DNA from: Ignelater luminosus
Taxonomy: Eukaryota; Arthropoda; Insecta; Coleoptera; Elateridae
NCBI GenBank assembly: GCA_011009095.1
Contig: VTPC01000990.1
Span: 1-64,000 of the forward strand
Length of the DNA stretch: 64,000 bases
Direction of reading: 5' to 3'
In this document: piece after piece, positions 14,120 to 25,951 of the stretch
How the letters are laid out: every line of letters begins with the position of its first letter
Position numbering within the stretch: position 1 is the stretch's first letter
Translations under genes and position numbers: made by a program
The notes under the pieces: model-generated
Database searches by the model: none
What the model was told of the DNA's origin: nothing
The model's input: the letters and a program-made list of their open reading frames with translations, nothing else

Positions 14120-14810
14120 GGTGTATAAAGAAAAGAGTTTGATTGATTGAATAAGATGATTAATGTCTTCTTGTAAAAGAACTTCCCAAGCAGCCTAAAT
14201 CTTATGACGAAGAGCAACTATTACAAAACTGACAACCGTCTAGCCGATTCACGCTGTCTCATTATGTTCAATGGTAGTAATTTTACATTATGCTCTTCAA
14301 GACGTAACAAGATAAGACATGCAATGTGCGGATCTGCATTAACTTGCTGAAAAGTTCGGGTTTAATTCTTGTAATGTAAGGAAAAGCTTAACAACACGTT
14401 GAACATGTTCTTGATGTATAACTGAGCTATCAAACTGTCCTGCATGCAAACTAGAAGAGGTCTACTTCTCAAACTGTGCGTTCCACAGGTTATTGCAAAT
14501 TGCATCTTTCACCACGTTGCTTTTGCAAACAGAAAAGGTATTTATCACTGAATATCACAGTATTTTATTTAAAATTCTAGTTTCTTCTTTGAGCCTTTGG
14601 CATCGATGTTCTGTTTTAAGAGACAGATTTTATTTTGGACAGTAAGAATGAAGCTCAAAGCTTCTATTTTCTTGGTCTATTGATGTCACTGAAAAGTTCT
14701 ACCCTTTGCTCTATACAATGTACCTTCTGTTAATCTATCTTTTGTGGTCAGCTGCTTAAGAGATCGATTCCCAAGATTTTTTTGAATTTATAGAGTATTT
14801 GCGTTAGTTG
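14120..14810 (-). pseudogene. Tc1-like transposase remnant
   Basis: Read on the minus strand, the region gives, in order, AITCGTHSLRSRPLLVCMQD and SLIAQLYIKNMFNVLLSFS (compare the Tc1 block 'GSLTAQRYIEEIL..HVLPF'), then NADPHIACLILLRLEEHNVK with LLPL (compare 'QDNARPHTARI...HNV..LPWP'), and finally LLQEDINHLIQSI (compare 'IPQ..I..LI.SM'). Order and spacing fit the C-terminal two thirds of a DD34E Tc1-type transposase. The frame changes several times and has stops, and the second catalytic Asp of 'QDNA' has become Asn. No terminal repeats were identified. Old copy. Confidence 0.55.
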
Positions 14811-16193
14811 ACGCAATCAGAAAACTGGAAAACCCATTATATGGTTTGCAAATTGTCAGATTGGGCTAAAACGTAGTTATAATTTGGAAATCAGAACTTT
14901 CTCGCCTAATAAATGCATACCCAAATTATAATTAACCAAAAACGAGCTAGAAGGAATTCATGCAAATGTATCTGCAGCACTGCAGTCATGTTTGGAATTT
15001 AGTCCTAAATGGAATTTCCATCCATCATCTTACTCCAGAGTGAAAAAAATATTTTTTTGCTTTTGGAAGTATTCTAAAACATTTTCAAAACTTTTTTTCT
15101 TCAGGTGTCTCTCCTGAGATAAAAATGGAAAAATAGTGACCTATTGTTTAGAATGAGGTACAACCAAGATGGGGGAAGGTGGACATATTCCTGCTAATTA
15201 TTGACTAGATTTTTAAAAAAATAACACACTTGCTTACAAGAGTTCTAGCGTAAGCTGTGCATTGTTAATCGTTAATATTTACACCTGAGCTTATGTATTA
15301 TTTCGTATCGACATACTTATGTGTACTAAATCTAAATTTTTTTCCACGACGATCTCCTATTTACTCTAGTATGAATAAGCATCATCTGGCATGTGCTACT
15401 TTTAAAAATAAATAGAATTTATTGGTTGAGAACTTGAAAACGACTTCTATCAACATTTGTAGGACTATATCATTAGACGACTGAATTAATTTTAAATATT
15501 AACTAATTTTCAGTTAGTTACCGAACTGAGACGTTACTTATGATTTTAAACTTATGCCGAAAATTGGCGCCTTTATATTTTAAAGAAAATTAACAAACTG
15601 TCTATTTGCAGAGCAGGTGTTTTTTCTACTATTCCTAAAATTAATAAAGAATTATTATAAATTAATTCTAGAAGAACCCAACGAACCATTTAAATATATT
15701 TTTAATAAATAAGATTATTTATAAAATCCTTGACATTAACTTCTTTTGTTATTTGAATACTTGAAATAGAAGAAAAAAATCAAATTATTACAACTATCAT
15801 GTTTATGAACACTATGGGTTCTGTTTAATTAAATAACACAACATATTAGTATAGTATGAATATTCATAGATTAATTAGCGTCAATATTAACAAGTTCTAA
15901 TCAAAATCGGAATATAAACACAATTTTTTTATTATTCCTAATCATATTTACAGTTTTTAAATCTGAATGGATTTTAAAAACCAGTACCGTAATGAAAAAT
16001 TAACAGCAGATGTTTAAATGTATAAAACCAAATAGCTGTTTACGTTTGTTTCGCTTCAGAGATTTCCACATCAATTTGTGAACGTGATACGAATTAAATT
16101 GTGCTTGAAATTTTCAAAAGTTAAACGTACAGGAAATTCCTAATTATTAAGCAATGGACAAATTAATTCACGAACGGACTTCTTGAAAATAAT

Positions 16194-16196
<3 letters not shown>
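14811..16196. other. No gene recognised
   Basis: AT-rich spacer with A- and T-runs. No open frame above 60 codons and no repeat pair found by eye. Confidence 0.4.

Positions 16197-16231
<35 letters not shown>
16197..16231. repeat. (AT)n microsatellite
   Basis: An uninterrupted AT dinucleotide run of about 35 bp, directly after AATCAC and before ACCAACTG. Likely length-polymorphic. Confidence 0.95.
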
Positions 16232-16233
<2 letters not shown>

Positions 16234-19200
16234 AACTGCTTACGGTCTTTGCCCAGAGCCGGTTTGGATTATATTCAATTCAAATTTATCCCCGCAAGCT
16301 ACTGCTGGCACATGCCATAATTTGCTACTGTATTTCTCGAACAAGCTCTGGAATACAAATTTACGAGATTTTGTAATAATAAAAGGAGTAATGCCCTTTT
16401 TGCCGTTTATGTGAAATGGTTTTTATTGTTTGAAGTTAACAAAGAATGCTTTTGTTTATTGAAGAATTTTTTTAAATATTGATTGATTAATATAAAAAGA
16501 GGTATGTTTACAATTTAATTACAATCGAAAAAATTATCCTTGAGAAAATTAAAGGTTCGAAATAACAATTAAAGTAAGATATCCTGATTATGACTGACGT
16601 TTTGATGTGTTATTTCTTAATTACTTCCTCATTAATTTATTAAAACCCGCATCTATTTTTTTAATTTTTCACCACCAGCTTCATTTGTTTTAACCCAAGT
16701 GAGATTTCTTTATTCGTTTCATCAATATTCTTTTATCTCACGTAGATCTATTGCTAGTAGCATTAATAAATTTAATTTTTTTAGTTTTTATATTTTTTAC
16801 AGCTCTTACTTAATATTATTATTTATTATATTATCAAGCTAATTTCGTTTGGTTTTCTAAGCATGATTATGCATTTGCACCTTGGCACATTTGCCTGAAT
16901 TACGTAATTTTAAATAATACTTTTATCACAACAGGCAATTTGTTAAAAGTACTGTAATACGTAAGAAATTAAAAAGAATTAAACACATCATCAGCATCAT
17001 GCATTTGAATACTACACTAGTTGTCACTGCTTATCGCGCTCATGGGGACAATAATTAAATAAGAGAATTCCGATAGGCACACGTGTTTAAAATGCGAGAA
17101 GATGGTGAGTAGTGGAATGTTTTATCACTATCTTTGTTTAAAATTATATTATTTAAACTGCTTGCACTAATTAATGTTGCATAATTGGATTTGGAGATGA
17201 CAGGCAGTATATTCAACCCTTTCTTTCTACAAAAGATTAAAGTCGCCTTTAGGGACGTTTTACTGTAGGTGACTGTCTGAACAGACTGTGACTTAAGTGC
17301 ATTACTACAACAAAAAGATTACGAATTTTATTGTTAATTTATTAACTTTATTTTATGTTTCAGCAACGAAATTTAATAATTCAGAATTCTTTCCCACACT
17401 TTCGTTTTGTAAATTCTATAGACAAGAGTGTAAAGGTATCTATCCTATGGTTTAAAGTCACAAAAGTATTGTAACACTCTTGCATTTAGAAAGGGAAGAT
17501 TTCTTGAGCAAAGTATACTTTAATGATTCGAGAATTACTTGTCGGACGCTTCTCCAATGCCAGATTTTTGGAAAGTCTACTCTCTATCTATACCAAACGT
17601 CTTTCCCCAAAGTCTATTGAGTCCGAGTAACTGCAGTGAATAAACAGTACTAGATATCTTCTTTAAGAAGCAGTACTTTTCTCTGCAGGAATAAGAGTCA
17701 TGGTAAAGCTTAAGTAGCAATTTATTTGCATGCAAAGGATCTATTAATAAATAATAATTCTAGGAGAAAACAAATATCAATGTTACGACATCCACTCGAG
17801 TAAAACAATCTACAAATCGTACAAGAACAGTCTGTAGCAGGTTACAAGTAAGTTATGTCTCGTTAGCTTACGCCTATATTACCTAAGCTAGATCGAATTC
17901 GGTGACCTTAGGCATGAGTAAGGGTGATGAATTCAAAATTTATTGACAACGAAAGAGATCGTGAGATTTTTAAAAATATTATAAAATGAAGGAAGTGTGT
18001 ACTACAAAAATAATAACTTAACTTACATTATCTTCCATGGACAGATTCAGTGTAACTACCTAACTGGTAACTCATTACTCTAAGTGCGGTATCGGTGCAG
18101 GACGATATCATGATGATACGAATCAGTCGGTTTAGAGTGTGTAATGGTGCGGTATCGGTCCGTTGTTGCATGGATATGTTTGTACAACGGTACCGGTTGG
18201 TTGGTTTATACCGTATTAGTCTTCTCCTGCTGGGTATTGCTGAAAGGCTGTCGCGCAGTGCTATATGTAGTACGGGATTATGGTCAAAAACCACAACTCC
18301 AAATTTATCTAAGATTTTTATTATATTTTAATATGAGTTAACCTATTAACCTCCAAATTGTTTATATGCATCTTGTGCTAGGCAGAAATAATACTTACGT
18401 TTTTATATCGTTAGGAATAAGAAAATTCTTAATTAAGAAAAATCTGCACTTCACCTAAACAAATTATATTACAGCGCTATAACTAATTAAACAATCATTA
18501 AAATTATTTTATAGAATTTATCTGTGTACACTGCTAGGCATGTAATGCCAACTGTACAAGCTTAAATATAATTCTTCAATCTTGTTTAAAAGAACGCTAA
18601 TTTACTTATGTCTAATCGCATACCACTTGCCAAAACTCTCAAAATTATGCAAAAGTTAATTATCAGTTGTTGCCATCGTTTGTACTACCATATCTAGGTT
18701 TTGGTTTATCCACTATTAACCCCATTTTAGATTTAAATTCAGCCTGAATTCTTTTTTTGTGCTATCAAAAAGTTCTTTATTGGCGATTCCTCTGACTTGA
18801 CATGTTTTAAACGGCCACCTGTATGAATTATGTATCAGGCATTTAAAAGTTCGTATCCATGAATGGAGGGTGGACAAACCAAAACGGGAATCTCCAGACT
18901 ATTAGATATGGCTTCTAAACAGTCCGATAATTCAAAAGAACTCTTAATATAATCAAGAATATTCCGTATTCTTTCATTTGGTGGCATAGAAATCCACTTT
19001 TCATAAATATCTCTATTTCTGATAATAATCGATGGCTCTGAAAAAGTATTTATGAGTCAGAGCCGCAGATATTCGCATCTAAAATTTACATTTCCACTTA
19101 GAGAAACATTTAAGAAATAATCTAAAAAATAAATCTCAACAATCGTTTTACCATTTTTTAGAAATATCTCAATAAAGATGGAAAATTATTTATTTTATAG

Positions 19201-19302
19201 TATTTCAGATAGCTTAATTAAAATACAAACTTACTCAGACAACAACTTTAATAAAAAATATTATTTAAATGGACAGTACTTACCTCCACCAACACCTATA
19301 TA
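16232..19302. other. No gene recognised
   Basis: Mostly AT-rich. 18.03-18.34 kb is richer in G and C, with related motifs GCGGTATCGGT (18,086 and 18,149) and ACGGTACCGGT (18,187), and open frames on both strands; this could be a small repeat but is not assignable. Nothing else supported. Confidence 0.4.
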
Positions 19303-20611
19303 TAAAGGGTTTTCCAATAAGAGGTGTTATTTTGATATTCAAAGAAAAGTGCCATTTTTTAATATAAATGATCGGATGTTTATTTCATTATAAAGAGGAA
19401 GGTATGCCGTTAATAGTGGAAAATAACATCAGGCAAATGACCACCACGACCACGCTTACAGGACAATATCCTTTTCATGAAATTTTCCATAACCAAATCG
19501 CAAAGTGGCTGCCCTATGTCCTCGATAGCCTCACGAATTCCATCTTTGAGGTCTTGAATCGACGCTGGGCTGTTGGCGTAGACCTTCTCTTTCACGTGGC
19601 CCCAAAGAAAGAAGTCGCAAGGTGTTAAATCACAAGATCTCGGTGGCCAATTGTGATCACCTCTTCGAGAGATAACACGGTCCGGAAACTTTTTCCGTAA
19701 AAGATCAATGGTTTCGTTGCTTGTGTGGCACGTAGCGCCGTCTTGTTGAAAGTAAACGTTGTCCAGATCAATACCATCCAATTCCGGCCATAAAAAATCG
19801 TTAATCATCTCTCGATAGCGCAATCCAGTCACCGTAACTGTTGCTCCAGCCTCATTTTCGAAAAAGTAAGGTCCAATGACTCCGCCGGACCATAAACCGC
19901 ACCAAACAGTCACACGTTGAGGATAGAGAGACTTTTCAACAATAACTCTTGGATTTTCTGAGCCCCAGATCCGACAATTTTGCTTGTTGACGAAGCCACC
20001 GAGGTGGAAATGGGCCTCATCACTCAAGATGATTTTTCGATGGAATTCTGGATCATTTTCATGCATTTCAACGACCCAATCAGCAAAGACACGACGTTGT
20101 TGATGATCGGCCGGCTTGAGTTCTTGTGTTAACTGGACTTTATAAGCCTTAAGACCCAAATCTTTATGCAAAATACGGTGTAATGACGTTTGTGGAATGG
20201 CTAATTCCAAAGAACGACGAGGAATGGACAAACCTGGGTTTTCTTTAACACTTTCGGCTACAACAGCAATATTCTCGGCTGTTCTTGAGCGACGTGCACG
20301 GGTTTTATTCTTCACATCACTAACTTGTCCCAAGAGCTCGAATTTTTTCACCAATTTCTGTATTGCGGTCCGACAAGGTGCTTCACGGTGACCCAAAAAT
20401 GTTCGAGTTTTACGAACCGTCTCTGCCAAATTTTCACCATTTTTATAGTGAATTTTAATAATTTCAATGCGTTGTTGAAGCGTGTATCGTTCCATATTTA
20501 TTAATGGCGTAGTTTCTACTTGTCAAATGTCAAAAAATGATAGCTTCAAAAGTGACATCTACCGAAATAGCGGGCTATTCAAAATAACACCTCTTATTGG
20601 AAAACCCTTTA
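19303..20611 (-). mobile_element. Complete DD41D mariner-like transposon
   Basis: The element is 1309 bp. Its two ends are inverted copies of one another over 33 bp with no mismatch, each starting TAAAGGGTTTTCC and ending TTATTTTGA, and TA is duplicated outside (19,301-19,302 and 20,612-20,613), as the IS630-Tc1-mariner superfamily requires. It holds one open transposase gene on the minus strand, with about 116 bp of 5' and 107 bp of 3' untranslated sequence. Perfect ends and an unbroken gene point to a recent insertion. DD41D elements (the rosa group) are known from insects; the group call comes from the spacing of the catalytic residues. Confidence 0.9.
19410..20495 (-). CDS. Mariner transposase, DD41D type, 361 aa
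   Basis: The protein would cut and rejoin its own element at TA sites. Residues 1-55 (MERYTLQQRIEII onward) form the first helix-turn-helix; an arginine-rich linker near 62-75 (KNKTRARRSRT) and a second helix-turn-helix to about 115 complete the DNA-binding half. The catalytic acids are D159 in LSDEAHF, D252 in FQQDGATCH and D294 in LTPCDFFLWG; 41 residues separate the last two, the DD41D spacing. Length is normal for the family and no stop or shift is seen, so the gene looks intact. The start is chosen because it is the first Met of the open frame and lies just inside the inverted repeat. Activity cannot be judged from sequence. Confidence 0.92.
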   Translation of the reverse strand: MERYTLQQRIEIIKIHYKNGENLAETVRKTRTFLGHREAPCRTAIQKLVKKFELLGQVSDVKNKTRARRSRTAENIAVVAESVKENPGLSIPRRSLELAIPQTSLHRILHKDLGLKAYKVQLTQELKPADHQQRRVFADWVVEMHENDPEFHRKIILSDEAHFHLGGFVNKQNCRIWGSENPRVIVEKSLYPQRVTVWCGLWSGGVIGPYFFENEAGATVTVTGLRYREMINDFLWPELDGIDLDNVYFQQDGATCHTSNETIDLLRKKFPDRVISRRGDHNWPPRSCDLTPCDFFLWGHVKEKVYANSPASIQDLKDGIREAIEDIGQPLCDLVMENFMKRILSCKRGRGGHLPDVIFHY

Positions 20612-20654
20612 TATAGGTACAATATTTAAATACTCTTGGTGTATCTGAGAGAGC

Positions 20655-20733
20655 AACTAGTTACTTTCCCAATTTAGTATCGGTATCTATAACTAGTTAC
20701 ATCTTTTGTGTATTTGGTAGAAGTATCTAGATA
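20655..20733. repeat. Palindromic motif cluster like a hAT subterminal region
   Basis: AACTAGTTAC occurs at 20,655 and 20,691, and TATCTAGATA at 20,724, with GTATCGGTATCTATA between them. Clusters of short palindromes of this sort are typical of the subterminal zones of some hAT elements, where transposase binds. No terminal repeat or coding part was found, so the call is tentative. Confidence 0.3.
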
Positions 20734-22149
20734 CATATCAATTACAATTTTATTTTGTGATTTCATGGAATAGGAAGAAAACTATTCCTAAGGGCCTTTA
20801 TGTGACTCATTATTATTAACCAAATACGATAGTTTATGTTTACATTTTTGTCCACGGGTTGAGTCGGTTCGAAGAGTTCGAATTGTGAATTATAAACTGT
20901 GTTAACTGAAACTGGGTACACTATGCACAACGCTCTGCTGGAATACAATCAATTATTTTTAAGAAAATAAACACCATAAGAAAATTAAGTCAATTAAATT
21001 AAAAAGAACTTTACTGCAGAAGAAATTACAATAAAAATCTAAAGTAGGTTCCGACCTGAAATTAAACCGATGCTGCTCGATTTGCAGTCTGTGTACTGGT
21101 TTAAGGAATTTATTATAACGCATTTTATTAATTGCCATTTCCCAATCTACCAAATCATCGTTGCAGTTGTCTATAGGAATTTCAAAAATATTCAATTATG
21201 GGTCTCAGATCACGCGCGTGCAAGAAATTATTTCCGCTAAACATATAGGTCCAGTTGCTACCCTTCTTTCACTAACTAATGAAGCTTCTTGAAAATTTTG
21301 GAGAATTATAGCTTTATCTGATCTTAACAAGAAAAAAAAGGACTAAAATTGATTGTCATGATAGTTAGAGAATATTGACCCAAAATTACAGCTAAGTAGT
21401 AAGATTATTTTCTGGTAAAACACTTACGGTCTGCAAATATTTTGTTAAAGTCTACTTGACGTGTCTTCTAAATACTCTGTAGTTTGGCCTTTCTGAGTAA
21501 TTTACTTAATTTACACTTGTACACGTTTTTTTTTCCTTTAGGGTCTGTAGTTTCTATTGGTAATAAATTAAAAGACCTTATGGTCTGCTTCCCGTAGATG
21601 GTTTGATCCATTTATTTGTAGAGGTGAACTTGATTGTTACTTGCTGTATTGTCAGATGAACATTTTACATAGTGAACAATGAGTAAAGTACTATGCTTCT
21701 AGTACATTGCAAAAAAAACTTCAGTTTCTCTAGATTTTGTTGTATTCCGTTCTTCAGGAATAATGTTTGGCAAAATATGATGGTCTAAGAATCGCGTGTA
21801 TTAAGTTGCGTACTTCAACGTGTTAATACAAGTTCAGGGCATTGCGGCAAATCAAAAAGCTATTCCGAGAATTGTTTATTACAAACGATTCGGAGCTTTT
21901 GAAAATAATTCTTTATATTCAAGATAATAAAAATTAAAAGATAAATATAAAACTTTCGTATACTCTATGCAACGAAACGACACTATGCTATAGAATAAGT
22001 AAACTGGATGCATAAACTTAAGGAAGAGTTGTTGCAGGAACCTTGCAGCTTTTAACGTGGATGACAAGCACTAATTTGTTTAACGAAGGTACTTCGAATT
22101 TTAGCCGTTAGCCTTTTTTCTCTCTAGAGCGTATAATGATTTCTGCATT
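20734..22149. other. No gene recognised
   Basis: AT-rich DNA. Open frames of 60-78 codons on the minus strand (20,763-20,948; 20,959-21,195; 21,879-22,067) show no motif. Confidence 0.4.
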
Positions 22150-23006
22150 GTAGAATAGATACATGGGGTAGTGAACCATCCCAAAATTGAAACAGCAGTA
22201 TCATAACTTGGACTCAAAAAGATTTATTCACATATTAAGAAAACATTGTTTAAACTTACGTTTTACAGTTTTGCATTTATTATTAAGTGATCGAGAACAC
22301 GTGTAGCATCTTAAATATGTTGCTTACTCTAAGGACGGCGGTTGTTTTCCTTCATCATTCATGGAACTATTGATTGATAATATGTCTTAAATATCCCGAT
22401 AAATATTATTTGGGGAATTTTTATAAATCCTTCTTTTCATATGTGGTCGTACTAATTGCAGGCCAAAATTGTTCAAAAATGTTGATCATATGATCGTTTT
22501 GGATTTCAAGACGGTCTTGTAGATTACCAGGGAGTTTATGCCTGCTTGATCTAGCACGCCATAGAAGTATCTTAGGGGTCACCTTCTAGTTTCTTTTTCT
22601 GCAACAATATAAACATGAGCTAATTTGTCGAAGGTATCCACTTCTATCTTTGTAGAATTGTAGAAATGTTTCAATAATATAACAGCCTTAGATTTCTTTG
22701 GTGTGCAGGACACAAGAGTTATTTTATCATTAAATGCAAATTGTGATGTCAGAATCGCCTTATTTCGATTAGGTAAAAATGTCTTGAAAATTTCTTTTTT
22801 GTTATGTCGCTAATTTAAAATTGTTTAGTATTTCCTGTGCTAATGGAATCGAGACGAACCAACTGTCCGCTGTTAGATTCTGGTGTGTATTGTATATTGA
22901 TTGATGGCACTTACCATGCAATAGGTATCAGTGTCACACATACATACTACTTTGATCCCGTATCTATATGGCTTTGAAGAAATGTAAACTCTAAATGAAC
23001 ATTTAC
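22150..23006 (-). pseudogene. piggyBac transposase, C-terminal part
   Basis: Minus-strand frames read CSFRVYISSKPYRYGIKVV then MCDTDTYCMV, then LTADSWFVSIPLAQEILNN, then FNDKITLVSCTPKKSKAVIL and VDTFDKLAHVYIVAEKETRR, then GVLDQAGINSLVIYK. These match in order the piggyBac blocks 'FR.YIPSKP.KYGIK', 'DN.FTS..L', 'LVS..PKK.K.V.LLS', 'GGVD..D......TRRW' and 'D...NA..I'. A cysteine-containing tail (LRCYTCSRSLNNKC) follows near 22.3 kb, in the place of the usual C-terminal zinc-binding domain. Several frame changes and stops show an old, dead copy. The upstream half of the same gene lies at 27.4-28.06 kb. Confidence 0.75.
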
Positions 23007-23052
23007 TATATTACCAATTATAAATAATATAAAGAACACAGAAGAATAGTAA

Positions 23053-23279
23053 ATGAGTTGTTTAAAGAAACAAAAGTGCAACAAAAGGAAGAATCTGGAC
23101 AACAAAAGAGGAAACGCTAAATTGCTCTACAGAACCTTAAAGAGTATTAGGCTGCAGAAGAAATGCAAACTGCAATATACGGAAGGCGAAAAAGGTAACT
23201 TACTGACAACAAATGACCAGATAACTAAGAGATGGCAAAAATACCTCACGGTAATACTGAATGTTAAGACAAATTGCAA
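23053..23279 (+). pseudogene. RTE-like LINE ORF2, segment before the inner insertion
   Basis: Codes for NAKLLYRTLKSIRLQKKC and then LTTNDQITKRWQKYLTVILN, the lysine-rich linker between endonuclease and reverse transcriptase in RTE-type ORF2 ('..I..RW..YF..LLN'). The frame is interrupted at 23,280 by the inner LINE and resumes after 25,951 with IIEYERQDITEDELTQAI in another phase. The endonuclease is missing, so the copy was truncated when it inserted. Confidence 0.55.
23269..23279. repeat. Target-site duplication, left copy
   Basis: ACAAATTGCAA directly before the 5' end of the inner LINE, identical to 25,941-25,951 after its 3' end. The 11-bp perfect match fixes both ends of that insertion. 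Confidence 0.9.
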
Positions 23280-25721
23280 TGGCAGACCTTTCAAGCCATA
23301 AACAATTTGATTTTGATGTATTTATGTATAAAATGAATGAATTGTTGACAATTTTAAATAATTTTAATTGTGAAGTCGTAATAAATGGAGATTTTAATAT
23401 TAGATTCAATATCAAAGACAAAACTTATGTTAAATTTATAGGTATAGTAAACTCTTATGGATTTGTGCATACTATTACCGAATCGACTAGACTTTCAAAT
23501 TGCACTGACAATATCTTAGTAAATTTTGGAAATTTTAGACAGTATAATACTTGGCTTGAGGATCCTGGATTATCGGATCATAAAGCTATATTTATTACCA
23601 TTGAATGCAATGAAGGATGAAATCACCTCATATAGACCTTATACAGATGTAGGCAAATTTAGATTTTTTAAATTAATAGAAGCTATAAATTGGAATTTTG
23701 TAAATGAAATTCATGTTAATATTAATACTAAATTTTCAAAATTTATTACTATCTTAATAGAATTGTTAAATTGTGCATTTCCTGTGGTTACACAAACAAA
23801 TAAAATCAAATCAAATCAAAAACTAACATGGTACACGTCGGAATTAAGAAAAATGAAGGAGCATTTAAATTTTTTAAAGGAATTAAATAAGGATTTTCCC
23901 AACTTAAAACTAAATGAATTGATAAATAGTTTTCGTGTAAAATATAAAAAAGAGATGGAACGGGCAAAAAGTAACAACTACGTTAAACAAATCCATGATA
24001 GCAATCAAAAGCCTAAAGTGTACTGGGATAGAATTAATGAAAACAGAAGGGGTAAGATAGTCTCAAACAAGATTAGTTTTGATGTAAATAAATTAAATAA
24101 TTTTTTCATAAAACAACCGGAGAATGTATTGAATAGTCTTCCTTTAGTACAAAACACTTCCAGTCCAAATATTCAACAAACAAATGTTAAGTTTAGTATA
24201 CAACCTGTATCAGAAAATAATATGCGTGATGCAATAAATAGATTAAAAAATAAAACTAGTCGTGATTATTACAATTTAAATGCAGTGTTAATTAAGTGTA
24301 TTAAAAACATAATCATACCACCGCTTACTAAAGTATTCAATGGTTGTGTTGAAGAAGGTATATATCCCAATGCCTTAAAAATTTCCAAAGTTATACCCAT
24401 ACATAAAAAGGGATCGTTGAATGATATGAATAACTATAGACCAATTTCTCTTGTTCCCATTATATCTAAAATATTCGAAACGTTAATTAAAGATCAAATT
24501 GTAGATTATTTTGAAGCTAGTAAACTATTTTATAACCAACAATTCGGCTTTCGTAAAAATAGGTCAGTAACCGAAGCTATAAATTGTCTTTTACATTTTG
24601 TAATTGAAGGTACGGAAAAAGGATCTTGGGTAGGGGCTTTGTATTGTGACCTACAGAAAGCTTTTGATTGCGTCAATCATGATACTCTGTTACAAAAATT
24701 ACAGTTGTATAACTTTGATACCTCTAGTATTAAGCTGTTTCAATCATATTTACAAAATCGTAAACAAAAAGTTTTTCTAAATAATACTTACTCGGAAGAA
24801 GGATTATTAACTTGTGGAGTTCCACAAGGATCCGTATTGGGTCCTATCTTATTTGTTATATATATTAATGATTTACATACGACAATATTATCCGGTAAAG
24901 TAATTTTATTTGCTGATGATACAACGTTCTTGCGATACCATCAAGATGAGAATAATTTGTTTAATGAAATGAACATTCATCAATCTAAAATCGAAAATTG
25001 ACTAATACAAAATTGTTTAAAATTAAATGTAAATAAAACAAAAAAACTAATCTTTTCACATCGAACGCTTGTAAATCATCTAAATGAAGATACTGTGAAA
25101 TTTCTAGGAGTATGGTTAGATCCAGTATTAAGTTGGGATAGTCATATTGAATATTTAGCCACAATTCTTTCAAGAAATTTATTTGTTCTACGTAACTTAA
25201 CTCATATTGTACCTACTCAAGTAGCTGTAACCGCATATTATGCTTTAATAAACGCACACATGGCTTATGCTGTTGTATGTTGGGGACATTCTACTCATGC
25301 TAATAGAATCTTCAACCTGAAAAGAAAAGCTATACGTATCATTACAAAAAAATCTTATACCGATGATGTAAAACAAGATTTCATTAGTTTAAGCATATTA
25401 ACATTTCCATCCCTTTATATTTTAAATAGCTTAATTCAAACTAAAAAATATTTAGACGATTATAATACACAAAATAATGTTCATAATTATAGTACAAGAG
25501 ATAACTTTAAAATTCGTTTAGATTACTTGCGTCTTAATTCAAGTAAATATAGTAAAAATTATTATGGCCCTTTGTTTCTCAATAAATTGCCTGCGAAGAT
25601 TGTAAATTTGCCATTAAAATCGTTTAGAAATAAGATTAAAAGATATCTGATAAGGGAAGCCTTTTACTCAATTCAGGAATTTATGGATCATGAATTGAAT
25701 TCCTGTAGCATAGACATGTAA
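23280..25721 (+). pseudogene. LINE ORF2: endonuclease (partial) and reverse transcriptase
   Basis: The protein makes cDNA from the LINE RNA at a nicked target. First comes the end of an APE-type endonuclease (INGDFNIRFN near 23,384; LEDPGLSDHKAIF near 23,560). A one-nucleotide shift near 23,610 leads into the reverse transcriptase frame: YRPISLVPIISKIFE, QQFGFRKNRSVTEAIN, LYCDLQKAFDCVNHDTL, GVPQGSVLGPILFVIYINDL and the catalytic ILFADDT near 24,907. A TGA at 24,999-25,001 stands where Trp is expected (KIEN-W-LIQN), and the same frame then runs on to 25,721 through the C-terminal region (TAYYALINAHMAYAVVCWGH). So there is one shift and one stop; otherwise the gene is well preserved. The clade is CR1 or Jockey group; I cannot separate them by eye. 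Confidence 0.85.
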
Positions 25722-25940
25722 AATAAATACAGCTTTATTATCATATCAAGAGAGATCTGTGATATATAAGAAAAAAAAATTTACTCTGCTTTTTTTTAAA
25801 ATTTATAATTTGCATTATGTATTTTATTGTATTTATTTATTGTATTAAGTATTAGTGACTTGTTATTCTACACTGTATTAAACTTTATTGTATTATTGAC
25901 TTGTGCAAATACTCTGTATACTAGCATAAATGAATAAATG
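23280..25940 (+). mobile_element. CR1/Jockey-like LINE, 5'-truncated, young
   Basis: The element is 2661 bp, begins inside the endonuclease domain and ends with the short repeat AAATGAATAAATGA rather than a long poly(A). It is flanked by the perfect 11-bp duplication ACAAATTGCAA. It sits inside the RTE-like LINE, which itself sits inside a piggyBac. Only two disabling changes are evident over more than 800 codons, so it is the youngest layer of the nest. Confidence 0.85.
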
Positions 25941-25951
25941 ACAAATTGCAA
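25941..25951. repeat. Target-site duplication, right copy
   Basis: ACAAATTGCAA, identical to 23,269-23,279; it closes the CR1/Jockey-like insertion. Confidence 0.9.

Noticed and set aside
16197-16231. AT run as an origin or promoter
   Set aside because: Simple microsatellite with no gene beside it.
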